Shown piece by piece: positions 18,761 through 27,914 of a stretch of DNA of 64,000 bases. The translations under genes and the position numbers were made by a program. Under the pieces are notes generated by a model, which was given only the letters and a program-made list of their open reading frames with translations, did not search any database and had not been told where the DNA came from. Source of the stretch: Shimwellia pseudoproteus (GTDB lineage Bacteria; Pseudomonadota; Gammaproteobacteria; Enterobacterales; Enterobacteriaceae); NCBI RefSeq assembly GCF_016415625.1, contig NZ_WBXP01000014.1, positions 24,914-88,913 on the forward strand. The letters run 5' to 3'. Each line of letters starts with the position of its first letter. Position 1 is the first letter of the stretch.

Positions 18761-19468
18761 TCAGGCGGTAAACCCGCCATCAATTTTTAGCCCGGCACCG
18801 TGGATATAATCCGGGGCGTGGAGCGCCAGCCAGGTGACAAAATCCGCCACCTCCTGCGCGCTGCCCAGCCGTTGCTGGGGGCTGGCATTGCGCAACCGTT
18901 CTGCCAGCTCACCGCTGCCGGGAGTCATGTCGGTGGCGATGGGGCCGGGCTGGACATCGTTAATCGTTATCCCGCGCGGGGCCAGATCCCAGGCCAGGCC
19001 GCGTACCATTCTGGCCACGGCGGCTTTGGTCATGCCGTAGACCGTAGAGCCTGGCCCGTGGGCGGCCTCACTGGCGATACTGCCCACGGTAATGATTTTT
19101 CCCCCGGCGGGCAGGTGGGCCAGCGCGGCCTGGACGGCGGCAAAGGGGCCGCGGACATTCACGGCGTACATACGATCGACATCCGCCAGTTTATAGCTGG
19201 CAATATCACCGGGGATCAGGATCCCGGCGTTATAGATCAGAATATCCAGCCCGCCCAGGGTGTTAGCCGCATGATCTACGGCAGCAGCCAGGGCCAGAGG
19301 GTCGGCGCTATCTGCCTGGATGGCCAGGCCACTGGCGTGCGTTGCCCGGGTGACCCAGGTGTAGGCTACCGCTGCGCCATCCTGGCTGAGGCGCTGTACG
19401 ATAGCGGCGCCAATGCCCCGTGCGCCGCCGATGACCAGCGCTTTTTTACCTGTGGTGTTATTTTTCAT
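18761..19468 (-). CDS. SDR-family oxidoreductase (BdcA-like)
   Basis: 235 residues, classical short-chain dehydrogenase. It has the cofactor loop GGARGIGAA, the structural NAG (YNAGIL), the catalytic serine region VGSIASE, YGMTK carrying the Tyr-x3-Lys pair, and the C-terminal IDGGF. Overall it resembles E. coli BdcA, a cyclic-di-GMP-binding SDR tied to biofilm dispersal, but is not close enough to claim that role. It lies directly downstream of a TetR gene on the same strand (84-bp gap), which probably regulates it. Confidence 0.85.
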   Translation of the reverse strand: MKNNTTGKKALVIGGARGIGAAIVQRLSQDGAAVAYTWVTRATHASGLAIQADSADPLALAAAVDHAANTLGGLDILIYNAGILIPGDIASYKLADVDRMYAVNVRGPFAAVQAALAHLPAGGKIITVGSIASEAAHGPGSTVYGMTKAAVARMVRGLAWDLAPRGITINDVQPGPIATDMTPGSGELAERLRNASPQQRLGSAQEVADFVTWLALHAPDYIHGAGLKIDGGFTA

Positions 19469-19552
19469 TGCATTATCAGTTTCTGGATTGATTAGTCTAA
19501 ATAAAGAGTAAAAAAATACCGGCGGACCGGTACCTTACTCAGCCTGGCGTAA

Positions 19553-20119
19553 TCAGAGATTACGCAATGCGATTTGCAGCGTCTGGCGCAGCGCCTGCTC
19601 GCTGGCCCCGCCGCGGGCGGCCACTTTCAGCCCGCTTAGCAGCGTCATCAGGTAGCCGGCGGCGCTGTGTGGATCAAGCTGCGGGTCAAACTCCCCCCGT
19701 TGCTGGCCCTCGCGGATGCAGTGGGCCAGCCCTGTGGCCAGCCGCAACCCGCTCTGGTGAGTGGCCTGGGTGATGTCGCGATCGCTTATTCCAAACTCAC
19801 ATACCGCGTTGACCCCCATGCAGCCTTGATCCGCAGGCCGTTGCGTAAACGCCGCCAGCGCCTGCTCAAGCCCGGCCCGGGCGGTGCTTGCCTGTTCGAG
19901 ATGCTGGAGGATGTCGCTCACGCTCTCCTGGCTGTAGTGGGACAGGGCGGCCAAATACAGCTGGCGCTTATCACCGAAAGTGTCATACAAACTCTGGCGG
20001 CTTATTCCCATGGCATTCAACAGCATAGCCGTGGATGTGCCGGCAAAACCGTGGGCGGCAAATACCGCAATGGCACGCTTTAATGCCTGGTGAAGATCAA
20101 ATGCTTTATGTCGTGCCAT
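19553..20119 (-). CDS. TetR-family transcriptional regulator
   Basis: 188 residues. The N-terminal helix-turn-helix is typical of TetR (FAGTSTAMLLNAMGISRQSLYDTFGDKRQLY, about 25-55). The C-terminal ligand domain includes a conserved CxxN-like segment, DQGCMGVNAVCEFG, seen in YcdC/BdcR-like regulators. It is cotranscribed or closely linked with the SDR gene, a layout like bdcR/bdcA in E. coli. It is divergent from the alpha/beta hydrolase gene and could control that too. The effector is unknown. Confidence 0.85.
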   Translation of the reverse strand: MARHKAFDLHQALKRAIAVFAAHGFAGTSTAMLLNAMGISRQSLYDTFGDKRQLYLAALSHYSQESVSDILQHLEQASTARAGLEQALAAFTQRPADQGCMGVNAVCEFGISDRDITQATHQSGLRLATGLAHCIREGQQRGEFDPQLDPHSAAGYLMTLLSGLKVAARGGASEQALRQTLQIALRNL

Positions 20120-20380
20120 ACTCTGAATCTATCTAATTCCAGACTGAACAGTCAATAATAATGATGGCCGTATTGTAAGGGTTTATGGCCGGGGTGGCCA
20201 TTGCAGTGTTATCACGGGGCGCGCGGAACGCGGCGGATGGGTCTGTTGTGCGGCAGTGAGGGGGGAACACCGGCGGGCAGATACAGTGCCATACAATTCT
20301 CCCGGTCAGGCAACACATTCTGGATACATCCGGCGGTTGATATGACCACACAACCACTTCTTACATCCGGAGAGACTGTT

Positions 20381-21376
20381 ATGAACAATATCACCTTATC
20401 ATCCCTGGTCGCCATCCTCGCGGCAGCCACCGTTTCTGCGTGCCAGGCTGAAACCACCGCACCGCAAACGGCCTTTGACAACGTTAACCAGATCAACGCC
20501 GGTGAGCTGAATATTGGCTATGTGGACCTCGGGCCGAAGGACGGCCAGCCGGTTATTCTGCTGCACGGCTGGCCCTATGATATTCACAGTTATCAACACG
20601 TGGCCCCGGCGCTGGCAAAACAAGGGTTTCGGGTGATAGTTCCCTATAATCGCGGTTTTGGTACCACCCGATTTTTGCAGGCCAGCACGCCGAGAAATGG
20701 CGAGCCCGTCGCCATGGCCCATGACGTTGTGGCCCTGATGGATGCGCTGCATATCAAGCAGGCGGTGTTTGCCGGTTACGACTGGGGGGCCCGCAGTGCG
20801 GATATCGTCGCCGCCCTGTGGCCCGGGCGCGTGAAAGCCCTGGTATCGGTCAGCGGTTATCTTATCAGCAGCCAGGCTATCGGCGAGAAGCCGCTACCGC
20901 CCCAGGCCGAATTGCAGTGGTGGTATCAGTTCTACTTTGCCACTGAGCGCGGCAAACAGGGGTACAGCAAAAATACCCACGATTTTGCGCGGCTGATCTG
21001 GCAGCAAGCCTCCCCGGGCTGGAAATTCAGCGACGCCACCTTCAACGCCAGTGCCGCATCGCTGGACAACCCGGACCATGTGGCCATTACCCTGAATAAC
21101 TATCGCTGGCGGCTGGGGCTGGAAAAAGGCGAGGCCAAATACGCCGCCGACGAGCAGAAACTGGCGACACTGCCCGCGATTAGTGTGCCGACCATTACCA
21201 TTGAAGGGGATAATAACGGCGCCCCGCATCCGGCCCCGCAGACCTACGCCGGCAAATTTACCGGCAAATACCAGCACGTGACCTTTACCGGCAATATTGG
21301 CCACAACCCGCCCCAGGAAGATCCCGTGGCCTTTACCAACGCGGTGGTGGCCGCGAATAAGCTCGGAGAGGGCTAG
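20381..21376 (+). CDS. Exported alpha/beta hydrolase (epoxide hydrolase-like)
   Basis: 331 residues from the ATG at 20381, which has GGAGAG at 20369 and begins a signal sequence; the longer open frame from 20201 is not supported. The end of the signal peptide, TVSAC, is a possible lipobox, so it may be a lipoprotein. The mature protein has the oxyanion motif LLHGWPYD, the nucleophile elbow AGYDWGARSAD with aspartate as nucleophile, and a late GHNPP histidine. This pattern fits epoxide hydrolases and dehalogenases rather than esterases. It lies upstream of a two-component system in the same orientation; the substrate is unknown. Confidence 0.8.
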   Translation: MNNITLSSLVAILAAATVSACQAETTAPQTAFDNVNQINAGELNIGYVDLGPKDGQPVILLHGWPYDIHSYQHVAPALAKQGFRVIVPYNRGFGTTRFLQASTPRNGEPVAMAHDVVALMDALHIKQAVFAGYDWGARSADIVAALWPGRVKALVSVSGYLISSQAIGEKPLPPQAELQWWYQFYFATERGKQGYSKNTHDFARLIWQQASPGWKFSDATFNASAASLDNPDHVAITLNNYRWRLGLEKGEAKYAADEQKLATLPAISVPTITIEGDNNGAPHPAPQTYAGKFTGKYQHVTFTGNIGHNPPQEDPVAFTNAVVAANKLGEG

Positions 21377-21443
21377 CCCGCTAACTGACCGGGGCTGTGC
21401 TATGTTGAAAAACACCGTTACCTTTCACTTGCCGGGATAAATC

Positions 21444-22184
21444 ATGGATCAACGCGACTACATATTGGTGGTGGATGACGATAGCGACATCCGTGAGCTG
21501 GTGGTGGATTACCTGGTCACGTCTGGCTACCGGGCCGGGGGGGCCGCCAACGGCAAGGCGATGTACCGGATGCTGGAGCATCACCATGTGGATCTGGTGG
21601 TACTGGATGTGATGATGCCCGGGGATGACGGGCTGACACTGTGCCGCCAGCTACGCAGCGGCCCTTATAAAGACCTGCCGGTATTGATGCTGACCGCCCG
21701 CAGTGACGATATGGACCGTATCCTCGGGCTGGAGATGGGGGCCGATGATTACCTGGTCAAACCCTTTGTGGCCCGGGAACTGCTGGCGCGCATCAAAGCT
21801 ATCCTCCGGCGGCTGCGCAGCCTGCCCCCCAATCTGCAAATCAGCGAGGCGGCGCGTATTATCGCGTTTGGTGACTGGCAACTGGATACTACTGCCCGCC
21901 ACCTGGTGGACCCGGCGGGGGTGATCACTGCCCTGAGCGGTGCGGAATACCGGCTGCTACGGGTCTTTGTGGATAATCCCCGGCGGGTGCTCACCCGGGA
22001 CCAATTGCTCAACCTGACCCAGGGGCGGGACGCCGAATTGTTTGAGCGATCTATCGACCTGCTGGTCAGCCGGGTACGCCAGCGCCTGAATGATGACGCC
22101 CGCACCCCGGCGTACATCAAGACCGTGCGCAGCGAAGGCTATGTCTTTGCCATGCCGGTGGTGATTGCCGCAGGGCGGGAATGA
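21444..22184 (+). CDS. OmpR-family response regulator
   Basis: 246 residues. The receiver domain (about 5-125) has the acidic pocket VDDDSD, the phosphorylation aspartate in VVLDVMMPG and the conserved lysine in LVKPF. The winged-helix DNA-binding domain (about 140-240) ends with the usual YIKTVRSEGYVFA. Its ATGA stop overlaps the kinase start, so the pair is translationally coupled. The target genes may be the flanking hydrolase and DipZ-like genes, judged only by position. Confidence 0.92.
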   Translation: MDQRDYILVVDDDSDIRELVVDYLVTSGYRAGGAANGKAMYRMLEHHHVDLVVLDVMMPGDDGLTLCRQLRSGPYKDLPVLMLTARSDDMDRILGLEMGADDYLVKPFVARELLARIKAILRRLRSLPPNLQISEAARIIAFGDWQLDTTARHLVDPAGVITALSGAEYRLLRVFVDNPRRVLTRDQLLNLTQGRDAELFERSIDLLVSRVRQRLNDDARTPAYIKTVRSEGYVFAMPVVIAAGRE

Positions 22185-23509
22185 CCCTCTGGCCCGGGAG
22201 CCTGCTGGCCAGGCTAATGCTTATCATCCTGCCGGGGTTACTGCTGGCTAACGGGCTGAGCCTTAGCCTGGTGCTGGCAGAGCGGATGGCGAGCGCCCGC
22301 ACGGTAATGCTCAACACCCTCGGGCAGGACGTGGCCACCAGTGTGGCAATCCTCGACCGGTTACCGGCAGTGGAGCGCCCGGCCTGGCTGGCGCGGCTTA
22401 ACCGGGGTAACTACCGCTATGTGCTGGGGGCGGGGCAGCCAGGCCCGGCACCGGTGGATGCCCGTTCCCGGGCGGCTATCGGGGCACTGCAACAGGCGCT
22501 GGATGGTCACTATTCCCCGACATTTAGCGCTGTTCCCGGTAACATCCCCCATTTTCAGCTTCATTTGCGCCTGGGGGATGGCGCGCCGCTCACTCTGGAT
22601 GTCACCCCCCATATGGCGCCGGTTGCGGGCTGGCTGCCGGTGGTGTTGCTTATCCAGCTAGTGTTGCTGGTGATTTGCGCCTGGCTGGCGGTCCGCCATG
22701 TGGTGCGGCCCATTGCCCGTTTTACCCGGGCGGCAGAGTCTATTGATCCCGCCACCGACAGTGAACCAATGCCGGAGCAGGGGCCGGTGGAGGTGCGCCA
22801 GGCGGCGAGGGCCTTTAACAGTATGCAGTCCCGCATCCAGCGCCACCTGAAAGAGCGCGCCCATATCCTGGCCGCGATATCCCATGATTTACAGACCCCA
22901 ATCACCCGGATGAAGCTGCGGGTGGAAATGGCGGCCCAACCCGCCTTGCGCGATAAGCTTAACCAGGATCTCGACAATATGACCCGCCTGGTGCGGGAGG
23001 GGATCGCCTATGCCCGCACCCGGGACGTTCCCCCCGAGCCGTTTCATCCCCTCGCGCTGCCTGGGTTTCTCGACAGTCTGGTGTGTGATTATGTAGATAC
23101 CGGTAAACACGTCACTTTTGTCACCTCTCCGGTGGCTGTTGTGGTTTCCACCCGCCCCCAGGCCTTGCGGCGGATCATGACGAATCTGGTGGATAATGCG
23201 CTTAAGTTCGCCAGTCAGGCAGAGGTTATTCTCGATAGCGCAGACCCTGCCCGGGTGATCATTACTATTGCGGATAATGGGCCGGGGATCCCGGAAAGCG
23301 AGCTGGAGGCGGTATTTCAGCCCTTTTACCGGCTGGAGTCCTCCCGTAATCGCGCCACCGGCGGCACTGGGCTGGGGCTGGCCATTGCCCGGCAACTGGC
23401 TCAGCAACTGGGGGGCGAGCTGGTGCTCAGTAACGCCCCGGACGGGGGGCTACGCGCCCGTCTGGCGCTCCCCCGCAACGTATCACACTGTATCGGGCGC
23501 CCGCCGTGA
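22181..23509 (+). CDS. EnvZ-type sensor histidine kinase
   Basis: 442 residues. One N-terminal helix, a periplasmic stretch of about 110 residues, a second helix near 150-170, a HAMP linker, then HisKA with AISHDLQTPITRMK (phosphorylated histidine) and HATPase with the N box NLVDNALKFA and GTGLGLAIARQL. It should autophosphorylate and pass the phosphate to the upstream regulator. The signal is unknown. The ATG start overlaps the regulator stop by 4 bp. Confidence 0.92.
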   Translation: MTLWPGSLLARLMLIILPGLLLANGLSLSLVLAERMASARTVMLNTLGQDVATSVAILDRLPAVERPAWLARLNRGNYRYVLGAGQPGPAPVDARSRAAIGALQQALDGHYSPTFSAVPGNIPHFQLHLRLGDGAPLTLDVTPHMAPVAGWLPVVLLIQLVLLVICAWLAVRHVVRPIARFTRAAESIDPATDSEPMPEQGPVEVRQAARAFNSMQSRIQRHLKERAHILAAISHDLQTPITRMKLRVEMAAQPALRDKLNQDLDNMTRLVREGIAYARTRDVPPEPFHPLALPGFLDSLVCDYVDTGKHVTFVTSPVAVVVSTRPQALRRIMTNLVDNALKFASQAEVILDSADPARVIITIADNGPGIPESELEAVFQPFYRLESSRNRATGGTGLGLAIARQLAQQLGGELVLSNAPDGGLRARLALPRNVSHCIGRPP

Positions 23510-23626
23510 TACACCGCCAGACAAAAACCCCCCTCAGACAACACAATACCGATACCTGGCCGGCATGTAATGGCGGGACCAACAGCGGGCACTGGGTTCC
23601 GCTGTGCAACCGCCACGAGGTGTCTT

Positions 23627-24817
23627 ATGTTTGCTGTTATCGCTTTTCTGGGGGGGATGGTAAGCCTGCTCAGCCCCTGCACATTGCCGGTGATTCCCCT
23701 GTTATTTGCCAGTTTTCGCGGCAGTAAGCGCCATATTCTGTTATTGCTGCTGGGAATGGTGGTGATGTTCACCGCCCTGTCACTGTTATTGACCGTCTCC
23801 AGCGCCTGGATTACCCCCGCGACCCGTATCGGGCGCTGGCTGGCGCTGGCGATGCTGGCGGTTGCGGCGCTGGGGTTAATCTCGCCGACTATTGCTCAGC
23901 GCCTGGCGGCCCCCGCCGTGTGGCTGGGAAACTACCTGAATCTCCGCAGTATGCGGGGCGGCGGTGATATTGCCGCGTTACTGTCCGGCCTGGCGGTGGA
24001 GTTGCTCTGGTCCCCTTGTGCCGGGCCGATCCTTGGCGCCATTCTCGGGACGGCACTGGCCGGAGGCAGCCCGCTGGCCACCGGGGTATTGCTGCTGGCC
24101 TATGGCGGTGGCTGTGCGCTGATGCTGGCACTGCTGGGGGTATCTGGCCAGCGGCTGGTGGCCCGTTTGCGGGGCCACCAGCCGCTGTTAGGGATGGTGC
24201 GGCGGGGCGGTGGGGGGGTGATGTTAATCGCCGTGCTGGTCAGTACCGGGGGAGGTAATCATCTGTACCCCCAGCTCTCCGGCCTGGCCGAACGGCTGGA
24301 AAAGCAGCTGATTGACTGGCGTGATGCGCCCGGGGGAAGAGTCCGGCTCCAGCCGGTGGCTGCCGCCCAGCCCACCAGTGCGATGCCTGAGCTGGACGGC
24401 GGCGGTGACTGGATCAACAGCCCCCCGCTGACCGCCGCCGCCCTGAAGGGCCACGTGGTGCTGGTGGATTTCTGGACCTATGACTGCATCAATTGCCAGC
24501 ATACGCTGCCCCACGTGCGGGAACTGTACCGTAAATACCAGCCCCGGGGGCTGGTGGTGATTGGGGTGCATACCCCGGAATACCCCTGGGAGAAAAACCT
24601 GCCTTCCGTGCAGGATGCCGTCAGAAAATGGGGCATCCGTTACCCGGTGGTCACTGATAACCAGTACCGGATTTGGCAGGCCTTCGGTAACCGCTACTGG
24701 CCGGCGCAGTATTATTTCGACAGCCGCGGCCAGCTGCGTTATGCCGCCTTTGGTGAAGGTAATTATGAGAAACAGGAGCAGGTCGTTCAGCAGTTGCTGA
24801 AAGAAGCTCACGCATAA
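23627..24817 (+). CDS. DipZ-type protein: CcdA-like membrane domain fused to TlpA-like thioredoxin
   Basis: 396 residues from ATG 23627, chosen because GAGGTG precedes it and the membrane domain begins there. The N-terminal 200 residues form six or more helices with LSPCTLPVIPLLF and SPCAGPILGAIL, the paired cysteine sites of CcdA/DsbD electron carriers. A periplasmic redoxin domain (about 250-395) has DFWTYDCINCQHTLPHVREL, with the active CxxC as CINC. It should move reducing power from cytosolic thioredoxin to periplasmic thiols. The neighbouring cytochrome and Ccm genes suggest a link to cytochrome c maturation. Confidence 0.85.
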   Translation: MFAVIAFLGGMVSLLSPCTLPVIPLLFASFRGSKRHILLLLLGMVVMFTALSLLLTVSSAWITPATRIGRWLALAMLAVAALGLISPTIAQRLAAPAVWLGNYLNLRSMRGGGDIAALLSGLAVELLWSPCAGPILGAILGTALAGGSPLATGVLLLAYGGGCALMLALLGVSGQRLVARLRGHQPLLGMVRRGGGGVMLIAVLVSTGGGNHLYPQLSGLAERLEKQLIDWRDAPGGRVRLQPVAAAQPTSAMPELDGGGDWINSPPLTAAALKGHVVLVDFWTYDCINCQHTLPHVRELYRKYQPRGLVVIGVHTPEYPWEKNLPSVQDAVRKWGIRYPVVTDNQYRIWQAFGNRYWPAQYYFDSRGQLRYAAFGEGNYEKQEQVVQQLLKEAHA

Positions 24818-25358
24818 TCGCTCTTTTTGCTATCTCTTTGGCGGTGTGCCGTACGTACCGCCAAAGCCAGCGAACATCAGTATTGGCGGGGTAATGTAGG
24901 GAATATCTGGCGATAATGTTAAAAATTTTTATCGAAGAAGGCAACAAATGTACTGGTAAGCGACCCGGCTGAACAGTATATAATTAGCGATGGTTACCGG
25001 TAACAATCTGGTGTTTCACAGAAGAATGGTTCCCGCAGGATCGCCATTTTTCACAATGCTAATTGAATGAATGAACTACTCTTTTTGTTAATACTCACCT
25101 GTAGAATAATCACCTGGCTGACAAACGAAAATCGCACTTTTTTGCTGATAACTGACGGCGTAATATCGCGATATTCGTTTATTTAGTACTACAATTACTC
25201 CGGTGATTATTAACTAACAATTAACGATCCATGTTACCTGGCTGGCAATACGCTGGTCATGATATGGCATAACAATAATTAGCTGTCGTTGTTTGTTTTC
25301 TGTTCGTTACGAGGTTCCTGGTGTTATAGCAACAACAATTTCTGGATGGGAATGTACT
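24818..25358 (+). other. 541-bp gap before the gluconate dehydrogenase operon
   Basis: No gene was recognised. A hairpin CTTTGGCGGT / ACCGCCAAAG (24836-24866, perfect 10-bp stem, 11-nt loop) follows the DipZ-like gene and may mark transcript end, although it lacks a U-tract. The AT-rich stretch from about 25060 onward should hold the promoter of the dehydrogenase operon. Confidence 0.5.
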
Positions 25359-26114
25359 ATGTCGAAAGAAAGAAATAACAGTTCCAGGCGTGATTTTCTT
25401 GTAAAATCAATGGGATTAATCCCCGCCGTTGTGGTGACCGGTGGCAATATTGGTGCGCTGAGTTTTGCCGGGTCCGCCGCTGCCGCCAGTGATACCCCGA
25501 AAACTGCAGCCTCTGGGGCGTCAGCCGGGGATGGTAAAGCGTGGCAGCCGGTATTTTTCAATACTGAAGAATGGGCGTTTGTGAAGGCGGCCGTGGCCCG
25601 CTTGATCCCCGCCGACGACCGCGGCCCAGGTGCGCTGGAAGCCGGTGTCCCTGAGTTTATTGATAAGCAGATGAACACCCCTTATGCCACTGGCGCTATC
25701 TGGTATATGCAGGGGCCGTTTAACCCGGATGTCCCGAAAGAAATGGGCTATCAGCTGCCTCTGGTCCCTAAGCAGATCTACAATCTCGGGATTGCGGACG
25801 CCAACGCCTGGTGCAAGCAGCAACACGGTAAAGTGTTCGCCGATCTGACCCCGGAACAGCAAGATGCGACCCTGAGCGCGTTTGAAGCCGGTTCCGCACA
25901 GTTCCCGCAAGTGCCCGCCAGTCTGTTTTTCTCCTACCTGTTACAAAACACCCGTGAAGGCTTCTTCAGTGACCCGATCCACGGCGGTAACAAAGGCATG
26001 GTGGGCTGGACGTTGATTAATTTCCCGGGGGCGCGGGCCGATTTCATGGACTGGGTAGAACGCGGCGAGCGCTATCCCTTCCCGCCAGTATCAATTAATG
26101 GGGTAAGGGCATAA
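25359..26114 (+). CDS. Gluconate 2-dehydrogenase gamma (small) subunit, Tat-exported
   Basis: 251 residues from ATG 25359. The N-terminus has a twin-arginine signal (SSRRDFLVK) before a hydrophobic stretch. The rest is of the gluconate 2-dehydrogenase subunit 3 family. In the three-part flavoprotein-cytochrome dehydrogenases this subunit carries the catalytic subunit through the Tat pathway and stabilises it in the periplasm. It is the first gene of the operon, 2 bp before the GMC subunit. Sorbitol or 2-ketogluconate dehydrogenase versions share the same layout, so the substrate is likely but not certain. Confidence 0.85.
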   Translation: MSKERNNSSRRDFLVKSMGLIPAVVVTGGNIGALSFAGSAAAASDTPKTAASGASAGDGKAWQPVFFNTEEWAFVKAAVARLIPADDRGPGALEAGVPEFIDKQMNTPYATGAIWYMQGPFNPDVPKEMGYQLPLVPKQIYNLGIADANAWCKQQHGKVFADLTPEQQDATLSAFEAGSAQFPQVPASLFFSYLLQNTREGFFSDPIHGGNKGMVGWTLINFPGARADFMDWVERGERYPFPPVSINGVRA

Positions 26115-26116
26115 GC

Positions 26117-27901
26117 ATGGCAACTGTACTGAAAAAAACCGATGCGGTAATCGTCGGCTTTGGTTGGGTCGGGGCCATTATGGCCAAGGAACTGACTGAA
26201 GCGGGCCTGAATGTGGTCGCCCTTGAACGCGGCCCAATGCGCGACACCTGGCCGGATGGCGCATATCCCCAGGTGATTGATGAGCTAACGTATAACATCC
26301 GCCGTAAGCTGTTCCAGGATCTCTCCAAAAGCACGGTAACCATCCGCCACGACAGCAACCAGACGGCGGTGCCTTACCGCCAGCTGGCGGCGTTCCTGCC
26401 GGGGACCGGGGTGGGCGGTGCGGGCCTGCACTGGTCCGGGGTCCATTTCCGCGCCGATCCGATTGAACTGCGGATGCGCAGCCATTACGAAGAGCGCTAC
26501 GGGAAACACTTTATTCCTGACGATATGATAATCCAGGACTTTGGGGTGACCTACGACGAGCTGGAACCGTTTTACGACAAAGCGGAAAAAGTTTTTGGCA
26601 CCTCCGGCACCGCCTGGACCATTAAAGGCCAGAAAGTGGGGGAAGGGAAAGGCGGCAACTTCTTTGCGCCGGATCGCTCCGCGGATTTCCCGCTACCGGC
26701 CCAGAAAAACACCTGGTCTGCCCAGCTGTTTGAGAAAGCCGCAAAATCGATTGGCTATCACCCTTATAACTTACCGTCTGCCAACACGTCAGACTCGTAC
26801 ACTAACCCCTATGGCGCCCAGATGGGGCCGTGTAACTTCTGCGGTTTCTGCAGCGGTTATGCCTGCTATATGTACTCCAAAGCGTCCCCTAACGTTAACA
26901 TTTTGCCCGCATTGCGCCGTGAGAAAGGCTTTGAGCTGCGCACCAATGCGAATGTGCTGAAGGTGAACCTGACGGACGACAAACAGCGCGCCACCGGGGT
27001 GACCTACGTGGATGGCCAGGGGCGTGAGGTTGAACAGCCCGCGGACCTGGTCATTATTGGCGCCTTCCAGTTCCATAACGTCCACCTGATGCTGCTGTCC
27101 GGCATCGGTAAGCCCTATAACCCGGAAACCGGGGAAGGGGTCGTGGGCCGCAACTTCGCCTACCAGAACATGACCACCGTGAAGGCTATCTTTGATAAAG
27201 ACACCTTCACCAATCCGTTTATCGGGGCCGGTGGTAACGGGGTGGGCGTGGATGATTTCAACGCCGATAACTTTGACCACGGCCCGCTGGGGTTTGTGGG
27301 CGGCTCGCCGTTCTGGGTTAACCAGGCGGGCACCAAGCCTATCTCCGGCCTGCCGGTTCCGCCGGGCACCCCGGCCTGGGGCAGCAAATGGAAGGCGGCG
27401 GTGGCGGATACCTACACCCACCACTTGTCGATGGATGCCCACGGGGCGCACCAGTCTTATCGCCAGAACTACCTGGATCTGGACCCGAACTACAAAAACG
27501 TCTTCGGCCAGCCGCTGCTGCGGATGACGTTTGACTGGCAGGAAAATGACATCAAAATGGCGCAGTTTATGTACTCGAAGCTGCGACCCATTGCCGAGGC
27601 CATGAACCCGAAATATATTCTCGGCAGCCCGAAAAACGCCAATAGCCATTTCGACACCACCAGCTACCAGACCACCCATATGAACGGCGGTGCGGTAATG
27701 GGGGATGATCCGAAAACCAGCGCCGTAAACCGTTATTTGCAAAGCTGGGACGTGCACAACGTGTTTGTTATTGGGGCCTCTGCCTTCCCGCAGGGACTGG
27801 GCTATAACCCGACAGGTACCGTGGCCGCACTGGCCTACTGGTCTGCGAAAGCGATCCGCGAGCAGTACCTGAAGAACCCGGGCCCACTGGTGCAGGCATA
27901 A
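26117..27901 (+). CDS. Gluconate 2-dehydrogenase FAD (GMC) subunit
   Basis: 594 residues of the GMC oxidoreductase family. An N-terminal FAD-binding fold has VIVGFGWVGAIMAKEL; a cysteine-rich segment, CNFCGFCSGYACYM near 235, is typical of the gluconate/sorbitol dehydrogenase group. The C-terminal HMNGGAVMGDDP and GLGYNPTGTVAALAYW hold the usual histidine and asparagine region. It has no signal peptide and should be exported bound to the Tat-bearing subunit. It oxidises gluconate to 2-ketogluconate in the periplasm and passes electrons to the cytochrome subunit. Confidence 0.88.
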   Translation: MATVLKKTDAVIVGFGWVGAIMAKELTEAGLNVVALERGPMRDTWPDGAYPQVIDELTYNIRRKLFQDLSKSTVTIRHDSNQTAVPYRQLAAFLPGTGVGGAGLHWSGVHFRADPIELRMRSHYEERYGKHFIPDDMIIQDFGVTYDELEPFYDKAEKVFGTSGTAWTIKGQKVGEGKGGNFFAPDRSADFPLPAQKNTWSAQLFEKAAKSIGYHPYNLPSANTSDSYTNPYGAQMGPCNFCGFCSGYACYMYSKASPNVNILPALRREKGFELRTNANVLKVNLTDDKQRATGVTYVDGQGREVEQPADLVIIGAFQFHNVHLMLLSGIGKPYNPETGEGVVGRNFAYQNMTTVKAIFDKDTFTNPFIGAGGNGVGVDDFNADNFDHGPLGFVGGSPFWVNQAGTKPISGLPVPPGTPAWGSKWKAAVADTYTHHLSMDAHGAHQSYRQNYLDLDPNYKNVFGQPLLRMTFDWQENDIKMAQFMYSKLRPIAEAMNPKYILGSPKNANSHFDTTSYQTTHMNGGAVMGDDPKTSAVNRYLQSWDVHNVFVIGASAFPQGLGYNPTGTVAALAYWSAKAIREQYLKNPGPLVQA

Positions 27902-27914
27902 AGGAAGGCAGATC

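Noticed and set aside
17902..18783. 293-codon antisense frame over hutG
   Set aside because: hutG is clear on the plus strand; the antisense frame is compositionally odd and has no family features.
20201..20380. N-terminal extension of the alpha/beta hydrolase
   Set aside because: The signal peptide and Shine-Dalgarno both point to ATG 20381.
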